A stretch of 64,000 bases of DNA, taken from contig NZ_CP161920.1 in assembly GCF_040819555.1 (NCBI RefSeq), forward strand, positions 2,913,001 to 2,977,000. The letters run 5' to 3'. Origin of the DNA: Nitratireductor sp. GISD-1A_MAKvit (GTDB taxonomy: Bacteria > Pseudomonadota > Alphaproteobacteria > Rhizobiales > Rhizobiaceae). Every line of letters starts with the position of its first letter. The first letter of the stretch is position 1. The translations under genes and the position numbers were made by a program. The notes beneath the pieces were generated by a model. The model saw only the letters and a list, made by a program, of their open reading frames with translations, did not search any database and was not told where the DNA came from. Positions 38,260 to 47,331 of the stretch are shown one piece after another.

Positions 38260-38943
38260 TCAATCGTTGAACATGCGGGCCGCCTTGCGGATCACCGCGG
38301 CTAGCCCCTCGTCAAAGCCCCGCGCGGCGTCCCGCTCGCGTCTCAAGGCGCCAAAGCCCTTGGCAATCACCATTCGGGCTTCGCGCCGCGTCAGGCCGGC
38401 ATCCCGCGTCAGCCAACGCTCAAAGTCGCGCGCCGTGGGCAACAGCGCGCCCCTTTCCTCCGTCTTCACCTCTTCCACACGCGCCTCCGGCAACATGGGA
38501 AAGGTGACCACGGAAATCTCCCAGAGATCCGCTTCCACGATGCGGCGCACACCGGTCTTCGCTTCGGTCTTCGCCTTCACCGTATGAAAACCGATTGAGA
38601 GACCGTCGAGCGCCCGGTCGCGCATCAGCTCCCAGACCTCGCGTGCCCGGGCTACGCCGAGCGCCAGCCGGCCACGCACCAGAAGGCCACGCCGGTCCTC
38701 GCGCAGTTCCTCCCAGGTACCGATGGGCTGGTTCGGATCGTGCTGAAAAAGCATGCGCACCCCTGCAGCGCCGCGCTTTTCGAGCGAGCGCGCGAACGCG
38801 CCCCGCTCCACCGCGTCGCGTCCGAGGTCTACCTTGCCGAACAGGCTCGCATAGCCGGAAAACGTTCCGTCAGCCTTGACCGTCTCGATATCGAGCCCGG
38901 CATATTTGCGCTCATCGGGTATCGGCGCGATCTTTGCCTGCAT
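38260..38943 (-). CDS. GTA g4: HK97 prohead protease
   Basis: 227 residues. Family U35 motifs: DGTFSGYASLFGKVDLGRD, the catalytic His in MLFQHDPNQPIG, the Ser in ALDGLSIGFHTVKAK, and WEISVVTFPMLPEA. It processes the capsid protein during maturation. The C-terminal 60 residues are an extra basic helical extension. It lies ten bases before the capsid start. Confidence 0.94.
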   Translation of the reverse strand: MQAKIAPIPDERKYAGLDIETVKADGTFSGYASLFGKVDLGRDAVERGAFARSLEKRGAAGVRMLFQHDPNQPIGTWEELREDRRGLLVRGRLALGVARAREVWELMRDRALDGLSIGFHTVKAKTEAKTGVRRIVEADLWEISVVTFPMLPEARVEEVKTEERGALLPTARDFERWLTRDAGLTRREARMVIAKGFGALRRERDAARGFDEGLAAVIRKAARMFND

Positions 38944-38946
38944 TGT

Positions 38947-39306
38947 CTAGCGTCCTTTCTGTTCACGGTGACGGTCCTGCCTCTCGCCAGGCAGCGGTCC
39001 GATCGGACGCATCTGGAAATACCGCAGCGCCAGTCCGATGGCGCTCCAGGCGCACAGGCTCGCCACGGCTGCCCCCATCAACATGGTTTCACCCGTCCCC
39101 AGCCGTCCGGTAAGCCCCAGGATCTCTGCGAGTTTCAGCCCCGTCGCCCCGCCGAAAACCATCCCGCACACCACCCCGACCGCAAAGCGAATCGCGGCAT
39201 CACGCCGGTGTTTGGGCAGAATGTAAGCAAGCGAAATAGCGGAGCCGGCCACAGCGCCAGCGCCCTTTGCGAGCCATATCCAGCCCGCATGGGTGATCTC
39301 GGTCAT
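38947..39306 (-). CDS. Three-helix membrane protein at the GTA g3.5 position (DUF6107-like)
   Basis: 119 residues from ATG 39306, preceded by GAGGAAAA; the longer frame from 39405 overlaps g3. Three hydrophobic segments: about residues 10-28 (AKGAGAVAGSAISLAYIL), 38-58 (IRFAVGVVCGMVFGGATG) and 73-95 (MLMGAAVASLCAWSAIGLAL), then a basic tail. I recall such rhizobial proteins as DUF6107. It occupies the slot of g3.5 between portal and protease. The topology is also that of a holin, so a lysis or membrane-docking role is possible. Confidence 0.7.
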   Translation of the reverse strand: MTEITHAGWIWLAKGAGAVAGSAISLAYILPKHRRDAAIRFAVGVVCGMVFGGATGLKLAEILGLTGRLGTGETMLMGAAVASLCAWSAIGLALRYFQMRPIGPLPGERQDRHREQKGR

Positions 39307-39358
39307 AGGTTTTTTCCTCGGTGATTGGAGCGCCGGTGCCCGACCTGCCGGAGCCGGA

Positions 39359-40528
39359 TCACTCGCCACGCGGCCCATAGCCCACGGCCCGGCGCTTTTC
39401 TTCATCGCTCAGGAAGTCGGCCGCTCCCACCCGGCTCCAGAGTGCTTCGCGCTCGGCCGCCAGCCCCTCGATGCCGTCGGCGTCGTACCAGAGCCTCAGC
39501 CCTGCGCCGAAGACCGGCTGAAACCAGGCCGAAAATTCCTTCGCAACCCGCCCCACCAGCGGCAGCACGGTCAGGCGATAGAAGGCCCGGTTCGCCTCCT
39601 GATAGTTGGCGTAGGTGTTGTCGCCGGGAATGCCCAGCAGCATCGGCGGCACGCCCAGCGCCAGCGCGATGTCACGGGCAGCACCGTTTTTCGCCGCCAT
39701 GAAATCCATGTCGCGCGGCGAGAGGCTCATCGCCTTCCAGTCAAGACCGCCCTCCAGAAGCAGCGGCCGCCCGGCCCGTGCGGCACCGCCATATCCCTGT
39801 TCCAGCTCCACCTTCAGCCGATCGAACTGGTCGTCCGAGAGGTTCCCTCCCTCCTTGGGCGCATAGACCAGCGCGCCGGAAGGACGCGCCGAATTGTCGA
39901 GCAGCGCCTTGTTCCAGCGCGCTGCCTGGTTGTGCGTGTCGAGCGCCATCAGCGCCGCACCCAGCGGTGCAAAACCATAGTGATCGTCGAGCGGATGAAA
40001 AAGGGTAAGCTGCAGCGCGGATCCGGGATCCAGTGGCACGCGCTCGCGCGCCTTGCCTTCACGATAATCCAGCGCCACCGGCCAGCCGCCCGCATCAGCC
40101 ACAACGCAGACGCGGTCGGGCCGCAAGAGATGCAGTTCACGCGTCCCCGTGCCCGTTTCCAGCATGCGCAGATAGGCATTTCCCGACAGAAGCAGATGAC
40201 CGTAAAGCGCCTCCATGAAGCCGCTTCCCGCCTGGCGCTGATTGGGTCGCGCCATCATCTCCAGCACCGGATGGGTGTCGTGCTCCCGCGCGCCCTCGTA
40301 GAGCAGCCAGGGGATCGCCGCCGCCGCCTCCGCCACCAGCCGCACGGCGCGATGCGCGATCGCGTTGGTCATGAACCCCTCGCGCGCCAGAGCACCATAA
40401 TCGCGCCGCGAAAAGCGCGCCTCCGCCTCCCGATGAAGCGCCACGAAACCGCCGGCGTGCATCTGTTTGGTTTCAACCGGCGCAACAGCACCTCCCGGAC
40501 GCTTTGCCCAGGGCCAATACCAAGCCAT
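39359..40528 (-). CDS. GTA g3: portal protein
   Basis: 389 residues from ATG 40528 (MAWYWPWAKRPGG); a TTG at 40567 in frame is less likely. HK97 portal family: AHRAVRLVAEAAAAIPWLLYE, MEALYGHLLLSGNAYLRML, LTLFHPLDDHYGFAPLGAAL, and the C-terminal LALGVPPMLLGIPGDNTYANYQEA. It forms the dodecameric DNA gateway of the head. It follows the large terminase by 57 bases. Confidence 0.95.
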   Translation of the reverse strand: MAWYWPWAKRPGGAVAPVETKQMHAGGFVALHREAEARFSRRDYGALAREGFMTNAIAHRAVRLVAEAAAAIPWLLYEGAREHDTHPVLEMMARPNQRQAGSGFMEALYGHLLLSGNAYLRMLETGTGTRELHLLRPDRVCVVADAGGWPVALDYREGKARERVPLDPGSALQLTLFHPLDDHYGFAPLGAALMALDTHNQAARWNKALLDNSARPSGALVYAPKEGGNLSDDQFDRLKVELEQGYGGAARAGRPLLLEGGLDWKAMSLSPRDMDFMAAKNGAARDIALALGVPPMLLGIPGDNTYANYQEANRAFYRLTVLPLVGRVAKEFSAWFQPVFGAGLRLWYDADGIEGLAAEREALWSRVGAADFLSDEEKRRAVGYGPRGE

Positions 40529-40585
40529 GTGTTTTTCCCGATTTGCGTTTCGTTCTGTCAGGCTCAATGCCGCACAGGTCTGTCC

Positions 40586-41935
40586 TCAGCCGAGCGCACG
40601 CACGCGCGGCTCCCGCCGGTTTGAAAGCATGAGTTCGCTCAAGGCCCAGACAAGTGCGTCCACCCGGTCTGGCGAATGCCCGCCCGAAAGCCCGTCGAGA
40701 CCAAAGTCGCACATCTCGTCCTCAAGCTCGGGAAAGCGCGCTGCATGGCGCACCCGTCCCTGCTCATAAAGGGCCGCCACAGGTTCCGCACGCAGCCATT
40801 TTCCTCGTGTCGCCCGCACCGATTTCACCGGCACGCTCGCGTCGACGGTGGCAATCACCGTCGCCACCATCTCCCCTCCCTGGTTTACCTCCGCCACGAG
40901 ACAGTCAGCCTCAAGCCGCCGATACAGCGCCACGGCACGCGCGGCCCACTCCTGCGGCTTGGCACCCTTCACCGTTTCATCGCTCAGAACCACGCCCATG
41001 CCCGCTGCATCCAGGCCGGCCGCCACCAGCCCGCAGGCGTCGGATCTGTGGCTTGAGGCCGCCGGAGGGTCGACCGCTACGACAATGCGTTTCAGGTCAT
41101 CCCCATTTTCAAGAACCCCGGCCGTCTCGAGCATCGCCCGTGTCCACAGCGCATCGGGCCGGTCCTCGATCAGTTCACCATCGAGCTCCTGCCGTCCAAG
41201 CCGCGTGCCCGCATAGCGCTGCCTGATCGCTCTCATGAAACCCGGAGCCAGATTGTCCCGGTTCTCATCCGTCCGCATCCGCGTCACCGTCACATGCGGA
41301 TCGTCCATCAGCCTCCGGATCAGGGGGATCGGCCTCGGGGTCGTGGTCAACAGCTGCTTTGGCTGCACTCCGAGCCGCAAGCCGAACTGCAGCATGTCGA
41401 ATGTGGCGTCTGCCAGCCGCCACTTTGCCAGTTCATCGCACCAGGCTGCATCGAACTGAGGCCCGCGCAGACTGTCGGGATCTTCGGCGGAAAAAAGTTG
41501 CGCCACCGCGCCATTCTCCCACACGATGCGCCGTCTGCTCGCTTCGAAGCGCGGGCGAGCCCGCCGGGAAACCGCCAGAATTCCAGACGGGCCCTCCACC
41601 ATCACCTCGCGCGCATCGGAGAGCGTTTCGCCGATCAGGGCCAGTCGGCCATATCGCGTTCCACCGGCAAAAGGAGGCAGCCCCCGGACCAGCGCATTCA
41701 CCCATTCAGCGCCCAGCCTGGTCTTTCCGGCGCCACGACCGCCCATTACCAGCCAGCTGTCGAAGATCGCTCCAAGCGGATATTGCGCGAGCCGCGCAGC
41801 ACCCAGCCATTCGCGTTCAATGGCGTGTGCCAGTTCCTGTGCCAGATTCAGCCTTGCCCATCCGTTCTGCAAGCTCTGCAGCAAGGCAGCGGATCCGGTC
41901 GTCGATGCGGTCGAGTGCGGCGGCCATTTCTTCAT
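40586..41935 (-). CDS. GTA g2: large terminase subunit
   Basis: DNA-packaging motor. Walker A is WLVMGGRGAGKTRLGAEW, Walker B with catalytic Glu is FDAAWCDELAKW, and the nuclease domain carries the acidic residues in IVVAVDPPAASSHRSDACG and DGLSGGHSPDRVDALVWAL. In GTAs this enzyme packages random host DNA by headful. The start is uncertain: ATG 41935 or 41956 would overlap g1 by well over 100 bases, and a start codon nearer the g1 stop is also possible. Confidence 0.93.
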   Translation of the reverse strand: MKKWPPHSTASTTGSAALLQSLQNGWARLNLAQELAHAIEREWLGAARLAQYPLGAIFDSWLVMGGRGAGKTRLGAEWVNALVRGLPPFAGGTRYGRLALIGETLSDAREVMVEGPSGILAVSRRARPRFEASRRRIVWENGAVAQLFSAEDPDSLRGPQFDAAWCDELAKWRLADATFDMLQFGLRLGVQPKQLLTTTPRPIPLIRRLMDDPHVTVTRMRTDENRDNLAPGFMRAIRQRYAGTRLGRQELDGELIEDRPDALWTRAMLETAGVLENGDDLKRIVVAVDPPAASSHRSDACGLVAAGLDAAGMGVVLSDETVKGAKPQEWAARAVALYRRLEADCLVAEVNQGGEMVATVIATVDASVPVKSVRATRGKWLRAEPVAALYEQGRVRHAARFPELEDEMCDFGLDGLSGGHSPDRVDALVWALSELMLSNRREPRVRALG

Positions 41936-42296
41936 CGCTGGGGGCGTGCTTTCCATCCATTTCCTGCTGCTCGATCAGGATCTCGTTCATCCGTTCGACG
42001 ACCTTGAGCATCGAACCGAGGCTTTCGATCCGCCCCTTGTCGAAGAGATCGCGATGAACCGCATCCTCGATCGAGCGCTGGAGCTGACCGAAAAGCAGCC
42101 CGATCATATGCTGTGTCCGTTCGATCGATGGCGGCTGCGGTGGATCGTCTGGAGATCCCCAGTGTTCCTCCTGCGCCCGCTTGCGCAAGAGCCGCTCCGA
42201 GCGGCCGCTAGCAAGTGCCAGAAGTTCAAAAGACGGCGGCGCACCTTCCCGCAGCGCACGCAACGCCATCAGATCGGCAGTACCGGTCTTGCCCAT
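41817..42296 (-). CDS. GTA g1: small terminase-like protein
   Basis: 159 residues, first gene of the GTA operon. The N-terminal part (LMALRALREGAPPSFELLALAS with SERLLRKRAQEEHW) looks like a DNA-binding helix-turn-helix; the C-terminal half is a long coiled coil (LGSMLKVVERMNEILIEQQ and DEEMAAALDRIDDRIRCLAAELAER), as in g1/TerS proteins. The 3' end overlaps the large terminase gene. Confidence 0.85.
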   Translation of the reverse strand: MGKTGTADLMALRALREGAPPSFELLALASGRSERLLRKRAQEEHWGSPDDPPQPPSIERTQHMIGLLFGQLQRSIEDAVHRDLFDKGRIESLGSMLKVVERMNEILIEQQEMDGKHAPSDEEMAAALDRIDDRIRCLAAELAERMGKAESGTGTGTRH

Positions 42297-42627
42297 AACG
42301 TTCCACCCATGTCCGGAAACAAAAAAAGCGCGCCCCCGTCAAAGGACCCGCCTCGCAACGCCGCAACTGTGCGACCATGCCTGAACACTATCAAACGACC
42401 GTCACGCTGTCAAGAATTTTTTCCTATATTTCGTTATAGCCCTTTTTCCCGTTATCCATTCCGCCGGTTTTCCCTTGCTGATGCGGCGGAAAAACCAACA
42501 AACTCACAAAACAATAAGCTATGATATTCATTATATGCCCTGATCGCGGTGTGGGGTCGCTTTCGGGAATGGTCCTGCGGGACGGGATTTGAATGGGTTG
42601 GTCCTTCGGGACCGGACGGGAGACTGG
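42297..42627. promoter_or_regulatory. Divergent AT-rich promoter region between the GTA operon and PBP1A
   Basis: No gene seen. Bases 42380-42540 are clearly AT-richer than the surroundings and include an inverted repeat CTATA-N6-TATAG at 42424-42439 and runs of T and A. This must hold the GTA g1 promoter (minus strand) and possibly that of the PBP1A gene. No clear CtrA box (TTAA-N7-TTAA) was found. It is the expected binding region for the GTA activator. Confidence 0.5.
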
Positions 42628-44775
42628 GTGAAAAAGCCGCGCGAAAAACGGCAGAGCAAGGCGCCGCGGGCGACACGGCTGCTCGCGCTCGACGCTTGGC
42701 TGGATTCCACGCTTTATGAAGCGAGCTTCAAGCTCGCCGAGTTATGGGAAAGCATCACTGTCTTCTCCCGCCGCTTCCGGGTCTATGGTGCCAGGCGCGC
42801 CGTGGTCGAGTTATTCAGCGAAGCCGCCACGCTCACTGCCGCCGGCTCGATCGTCATGCTCGCTCTTGCCATGCCGGCCTTCGAAGAGACGGCAGGCGAC
42901 TGGCGCACGCAGGACGACTATGCCGTCACCTTCCTCGATCGTTTCGGAAACGAGATCGGCCAGCGCGGGATCATCCAGCGCGATTCCGTCCCGGTTGAAG
43001 AGATACCCGACCATGTCATCAAGGCCATTCTCGCCACCGAAGACCGCCGTTTCTTCGATCATTTCGGGATCGACTTTCTTGGCCTTGCGCGTGCCCTGAC
43101 CGAAAATGTGCGCGCCAATTCGGTCGTGCAGGGTGGTTCCACCCTCACCCAGCAGCTCGCCAAGAACCTGTTTCTGTCCAATGAGCGGACACTGGAGCGC
43201 AAGGTCAAGGAAGCCTTTCTTTCCATCTGGCTGGAGATGAACCTGTCCAAGACCGAGATCCTGCAATACTATCTGGATCGCTCCTATCTCGGTGGCGGCA
43301 CGTTCGGCATATCGGCGGCGGCCGATTTCTATTTCGACAAACGGGTCAAGGATCTCAGTCTTGCCGAGGCCGCGATGATCGCAGGCCTGTTCAAGGCGCC
43401 GGCCCGCTACGCACCGCACGTCAACCTCCCTGCCGCCCGAGCCCGCGCCAATGAGGTGCTCACCAACATGGTGCAGGCCGGGTTCATGAGCGAGGGCCAG
43501 ATACTGTCCGCCCGATTACATCCCGCCACGGCGATCGACCGCGAAGGCGCTGACACGCCGGATTATTTCCTCGACTGGGCGTTCGAAGAGGTGAAACGCA
43601 TCGTTCCACGGGGAGCCACCCATTCGCTGGTCGCACGCACCACGCTCGACCCAGGCCTTCAGAAAGCGGCAGAAGAAAGTCTTGAGTTTCACCTGCGCCA
43701 ATACGGCAAGGATTATGATGTTTCGGAAGGGGCGATTGTCCTCATGGACACCGACGGCGCTGTAAGAGCCATGGTTGGAGGACGCGACTATGGCCATAGC
43801 CAGTTCAATCGCGCGACCCGCGCCAGACGGCAAACCGGCTCCTCCTTCAAGCCCTATGTCTATGCGGTCGCCATGGAAAACGGGTTCAGGCCGGATTCAG
43901 TCATCTCCGATGGCCCCATTTCCTGGGGCCGCTGGTCACCGCGCAATTATGGGCGAAGCTATGCCGGCCGTGTCACGCTTTCTCACGCGCTCATGAAGTC
44001 ATACAACACCGTTCCCGTCCGGCTCGCGCGCGATCACCTTGGCATCGAACCCGTGATCTCGATGGTCAAGTCCTTCGGCATTACCTCTCCGCTCAACGGT
44101 CACAAGACCATGGTTCTGGGAACATCCGGAATGACCGCGCTGGATCAGGCAACCGGATATTCCGTGTTTGCGAATGGTGGCTATGCCGGCACCCGTTTCT
44201 CGATCGCGCAGATGATGACGCATTCAGGCGACCTTTTCTATGATCATGATCGCGATGCACCGCCACCCAGGCGTGTCCTTTCCGAAAAGGCAGCCGCTTC
44301 CATGAACCAGATGCTCGTCATGGTCCCCGAACAGGGGACCGGCCGAAGAGCAGCACTGCCCATGACACGCTCCGCCGGAAAGACTGGCACCACCCAGTCC
44401 TATCGAGACGGCTGGTATGTCGGCTACACCGGCAATTATGTCGCGTCGGTCTGGCTCGGGAATGATGATTTTCATCCCACCCGCCGCATGACCGGCGGAT
44501 CGCTCCCGGCGATGGTCTGGCAACGCCTCATGGCCCACGCACACAAGAATCTGGAAATTAAACCGCTTCATGGCATAGAAGGTCCAATGCTCATCGAGAG
44601 CGAGGAACCACAGCTCACCGGCGAAGATGGCAGCGACAGCCAAAATGTCGCCGATGAAATTCCGCTTGCACTGTCCGAGCGCACATCGCGTTTCCTGGAG
44701 GAACTGGCCACCCGGTTGAAAGCCGCGCCCCGCCTTCGCAACACCAGTCCCGGCAATACAGTGTCGGCCCTTTGA
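42628..44775 (+). CDS. Class A penicillin-binding protein, PBP1A family
   Basis: Bifunctional peptidoglycan synthase. From GTG 42628, which has GGGAG six bases upstream, it is 715 residues; a TTG at 42589 is also in frame. Basic cytoplasmic lead, membrane helix near residues 65-85 (AAGSIVMLALAMPAFEE region), glycosyltransferase GT51 motifs (ATEDRRFFDHFGIDFLGLAR, QGGSTLTQQLAKNLFLS, YLDRSYLGGGTFGI), and transpeptidase motifs SxxK in TGSSFKPYVYA, SxN in KSYNTVPVRL and KTG in SAGKTGTTQSYRDGW. It is divergent from the GTA operon, as in related Rhizobiales. Confidence 0.93.
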   Translation: MKKPREKRQSKAPRATRLLALDAWLDSTLYEASFKLAELWESITVFSRRFRVYGARRAVVELFSEAATLTAAGSIVMLALAMPAFEETAGDWRTQDDYAVTFLDRFGNEIGQRGIIQRDSVPVEEIPDHVIKAILATEDRRFFDHFGIDFLGLARALTENVRANSVVQGGSTLTQQLAKNLFLSNERTLERKVKEAFLSIWLEMNLSKTEILQYYLDRSYLGGGTFGISAAADFYFDKRVKDLSLAEAAMIAGLFKAPARYAPHVNLPAARARANEVLTNMVQAGFMSEGQILSARLHPATAIDREGADTPDYFLDWAFEEVKRIVPRGATHSLVARTTLDPGLQKAAEESLEFHLRQYGKDYDVSEGAIVLMDTDGAVRAMVGGRDYGHSQFNRATRARRQTGSSFKPYVYAVAMENGFRPDSVISDGPISWGRWSPRNYGRSYAGRVTLSHALMKSYNTVPVRLARDHLGIEPVISMVKSFGITSPLNGHKTMVLGTSGMTALDQATGYSVFANGGYAGTRFSIAQMMTHSGDLFYDHDRDAPPPRRVLSEKAAASMNQMLVMVPEQGTGRRAALPMTRSAGKTGTTQSYRDGWYVGYTGNYVASVWLGNDDFHPTRRMTGGSLPAMVWQRLMAHAHKNLEIKPLHGIEGPMLIESEEPQLTGEDGSDSQNVADEIPLALSERTSRFLEELATRLKAAPRLRNTSPGNTVSAL

Positions 44776-44859
44776 TGTCCGTGCCAGTCTGTTTCATCGG
44801 TTGAATACAATGAAACATGTCCAAGTCGTCCAACGTGAAGGTCGTCCCTTCAATTCCAC

Positions 44860-45444
44860 ATGCTGAAAACCGCCCTTCTCGTTTCATTTGTTCTGATTGT
44901 CGCCCTTGGAGGCGGCGCCGGCAGCGTCTGGCTGGCGCTGGAGTCCACCAGGACCATCGGTTCGGTGGAAATCGGCCCATGGGTGGCCTTCCCCAAACTG
45001 GGAACGCATGAGGCCGATCCCTATTCGCGCGCTCGAAGTGCCAGAACGGGAGGGCTCAGCCTCGGCCAGGCAGAAGGCATTGTTCTCGTGGCCGGCACCG
45101 ACAGTATGGGGCGCCCCCTGCGACGTGAGTGCAGCTATCGGATCGAGGGTGATCTCCCCCCGGCCCGGTTCTTCACCCTGCATGCCACCGATGAGGCAAG
45201 GCGCTTTCTGAAGGCCCCTGCGCGCTTTTCATCCGCACGTCATTCGCAAAACCTGCTCTGGCGACCGGCGCAGCCCCTCAGGATTACGGTTTCGCCGCAA
45301 TCCCACCCCGAAAACTGGATCGCGACCACGGGCAGAGGCCCGATGCATCTCAGCCTCACACTGGTCGACACCCCCATATCGACCGGCGCAAGGGTCGGCG
45401 AAACCATCATGCCCATGATCAAGCGGATCGGCTGCGATGATTAA
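44860..45444 (+). CDS. DUF1214 domain protein
   Basis: 194 residues with one N-terminal membrane anchor (ALLVSFVLIVALGGGAGSVW) and an exported DUF1214 domain (WVAFPKLGTHEADPYSRARSARTG, IEGDLPPARFFTLHATD, WIATTGRGPMHLSLTL). The function is unknown; DUF1214 and DUF1254 proteins are often adjacent, as here, where the next gene starts eight bases before this one ends. The start at ATG 44860 has only a weak ribosome-binding site. Confidence 0.85.
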   Translation: MLKTALLVSFVLIVALGGGAGSVWLALESTRTIGSVEIGPWVAFPKLGTHEADPYSRARSARTGGLSLGQAEGIVLVAGTDSMGRPLRRECSYRIEGDLPPARFFTLHATDEARRFLKAPARFSSARHSQNLLWRPAQPLRITVSPQSHPENWIATTGRGPMHLSLTLVDTPISTGARVGETIMPMIKRIGCDD

Positions 45445-45979
45445 GCCCCTGCGTCTCTTGTTCCTCGGTCTTTTTGGGGCCGCTGCCGTTCACATCGCCA
45501 TCGTTTTCCTTCTTCCCGCTTATTCCGAGCGGGATGCATGGTCGGAACTCGCCTCCAAAGGTGGCCTCTACACAACGGTTCGCCTGGGGCAAGGCAGCGC
45601 CGAGGGGGTTCTCGGCGAGAAAGACAATCCGTTTTTCGAACGGGCGGCCTGCCGTTTCGATCTTGCCGACGGAATGGCCCGGGTCACATCGAGCGAAACG
45701 GTCCCATTCTGGTCGTTCTCGATCTACGATCGTGAAGGTTTCAATGTATTCAACGTGAGCGACCGGAGTGCCAGCGATGGAAAGCTCGATGCACTGATCG
45801 TCACTCCCGCTCAATTGCTGGAGTTGCGCAAGGGCATGCCCGAGGCCCTCCAGACATCCCTGATCGCCGAGACGGAACTTGAGGAAGGAATGATCGTGGT
45901 GCGCTCGTTCCTACCCGACGAAAGTTGGCGCGGGATCGTTGACCGCTTCTTCGCAAGAATGCGCTGCGAAGCCTATTAG
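45437..45979 (+). CDS. DUF1254 domain membrane-anchored protein
   Basis: 180 residues, N-terminal membrane helix (LLFLGLFGAAAVHIAIVFLL), then an exported DUF1254-type domain (ERAACRFDLADGMARV, FWSFSIYDREGFNVFNVSD, EEGMIVVRSFLPDE). It overlaps the DUF1214 gene by eight bases and is clearly coupled to it. The biochemical role of this pair is unknown. Confidence 0.85.
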   Translation: MIKPLRLLFLGLFGAAAVHIAIVFLLPAYSERDAWSELASKGGLYTTVRLGQGSAEGVLGEKDNPFFERAACRFDLADGMARVTSSETVPFWSFSIYDREGFNVFNVSDRSASDGKLDALIVTPAQLLELRKGMPEALQTSLIAETELEEGMIVVRSFLPDESWRGIVDRFFARMRCEAY

Positions 45980-45997
45980 GGAAGCACCACTCTTCGG

Positions 45998-46186
45998 TCA
46001 GATCTTGCCCGAGCGCTTTCGAACCCCGTCCGGCTGGCTGCCGTCGGTTCCATCGGGATCGCAATCATGTCGACGTTCGTAGCGCACACCGGGAAAAATG
46101 ATGATCGCGGCCCCGGAAGCACGCTTTTTCTTGGAACCTGAAGGCGCTTTTCCAGCGGCCTTTGCAAAGCTCAGTATTGTTGCCAT
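45998..46186 (-). CDS. Small conserved hypothetical protein
   Basis: 62 residues from ATG 46186 (MATILSFAKAAGKAPSGS); a longer in-frame start at 46222 has no support. Basic N-terminal half followed by IIIFPGVRYERR, a pattern I have seen in short rhizobial proteins of unknown function. It is convergent with the DUF1254 gene (18-base gap) and divergent from the DUF2336 gene. Confidence 0.65.
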   Translation of the reverse strand: MATILSFAKAAGKAPSGSKKKRASGAAIIIFPGVRYERRHDCDPDGTDGSQPDGVRKRSGKI

Positions 46187-46253
46187 GACATCGCGTCCTT
46201 TTCGTCGTGCAGTGGTACGCAACGCCTCCTGTTATAAGTAACGCAGCTCATGG

Positions 46254-46325
46254 TTAACGTTTCGTTATCAACGGTTTGGCGAGGAGTGAACGAAAGTCTA
46301 AAGAATCCGGTTAACAGCTTGCTAA
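46254..46325 (+). promoter_or_regulatory. Two possible CtrA boxes upstream of the DUF2336 gene
   Basis: TTAA-N7-TTAT at 46254-46268 and TTAA-N7-CTAA at 46311-46325, each one mismatch from the CtrA consensus TTAA-N7-TTAA, within a 235-base divergent gap between the 62-codon gene and the DUF2336 gene. Two close matches in one short promoter region are more suggestive than single ones elsewhere in the window. Confidence 0.4.
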
Positions 46326-46421
46326 GGGAATTGCTGTAATGCTCCTTGTCAGACGGCGCACCTGCATTCCGGTCTCCCGTCTTGTTTTTGTTCCAGTGGC
46401 GTTTTGGAGGTTGTGGTCTGC

Positions 46422-47331
46422 GTGTCTTCCGCTCTATTCAGGCAACTGGCTTCCGGCGGGCAGGCTCAGAGACCCGATCGGCTGTTTCGGGCGGCCGTAT
46501 CCGCGTTTGTCTCGCTGACACGCCCAACCAGGCGTGAAATCGCCCAGCTGGATGACCTCGCGCTCCCCCTTTATGCGTCCATACCTGTCGAAACGAAGCG
46601 CTACGCCGCTGCCATCCTGTCGGAATGCAGTGCCGTCCCGCCGACGCTTCTGCGGAAACTGGTAAATGAGGCGCCCGAGATTTCCGCCCCTCTTCTGATC
46701 CGTTCTCCGGCGCTCAGCGATGTGGACCTGATCGGGCTGATCGCCCGGCATGGCAGCGCCCATGCCCGCGTCATCGGCCGTCGTGCCGGCCTCAATCCGG
46801 CCATCGCATCGTTGATACGGGTTCTTTCGGCTCAGGAAGGCCCAGCCGAGAATGGCTCCACGGCCAAAGGCAGCGATGTGGAAGAAAACGTCAGGGACAG
46901 GCTGCGTTTGATCATGCGCGCAGCAAACACCCAGGCGCCCTCATCACTGGACGAGCCAGATCTCCCGGCAGCACACATTGCCGATGCGAGGCTTCGCACG
47001 GCAGCGCTCTCCAACGAGCTGCAAGCGTTCGAACAGGCCCCTCTCCGAACTGCTGTCGATACCCATTGAAACGGCCCGGGAAATCACGGATTTCCCCACC
47101 TATGGAGAGTTGATCGTCGCCCTCAGAGCTCTCGACCTTCCGGAAACTTCAGCGTTTCTGCTGGTTTCAGCGCGTTTTGCGGGGATCTTCACATCACCCG
47201 CTTCCATCGGATTTTTCCTGGAGCGCTACGGCGCTCTCACACCGCGCTCGGCGCTTGAAAAGGTCAAGCAATGGCGCAACGCAATTGCGGCACCGAACAA
47301 CCACAATCAGCCTGCAGCTATGTCGAAATAG
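46422..47331 (+). CDS. DUF2336 domain protein (one-base frameshift in this sequence)
   Basis: About 302 residues once corrected. DUF2336 proteins are alphaproteobacterial, helical-repeat proteins of unknown role. Visible features: TRREIAQLDDLALPLYASI, AAILSECSAVPPTLLRKLV, ISAPLLIRSPALSDVDL and HARVIGRRAGLNPAI. The frame changes at CCCC 47038-47041; skipping one C joins EQA to LSELLSIPIETAREIT and restores an open frame to 47331. GTG 46422 follows GGAGG at eleven bases. The 3' end overlaps the convergent DUF1491 gene by 25 bases. Confidence 0.75.

Noticed and set aside
27915-42296. Reading the phage genes as a prophage
   Set aside because: There is no integrase, repressor, replication gene or attachment site, and the gene order is that of the RcGTA cluster, located among core chromosomal genes.
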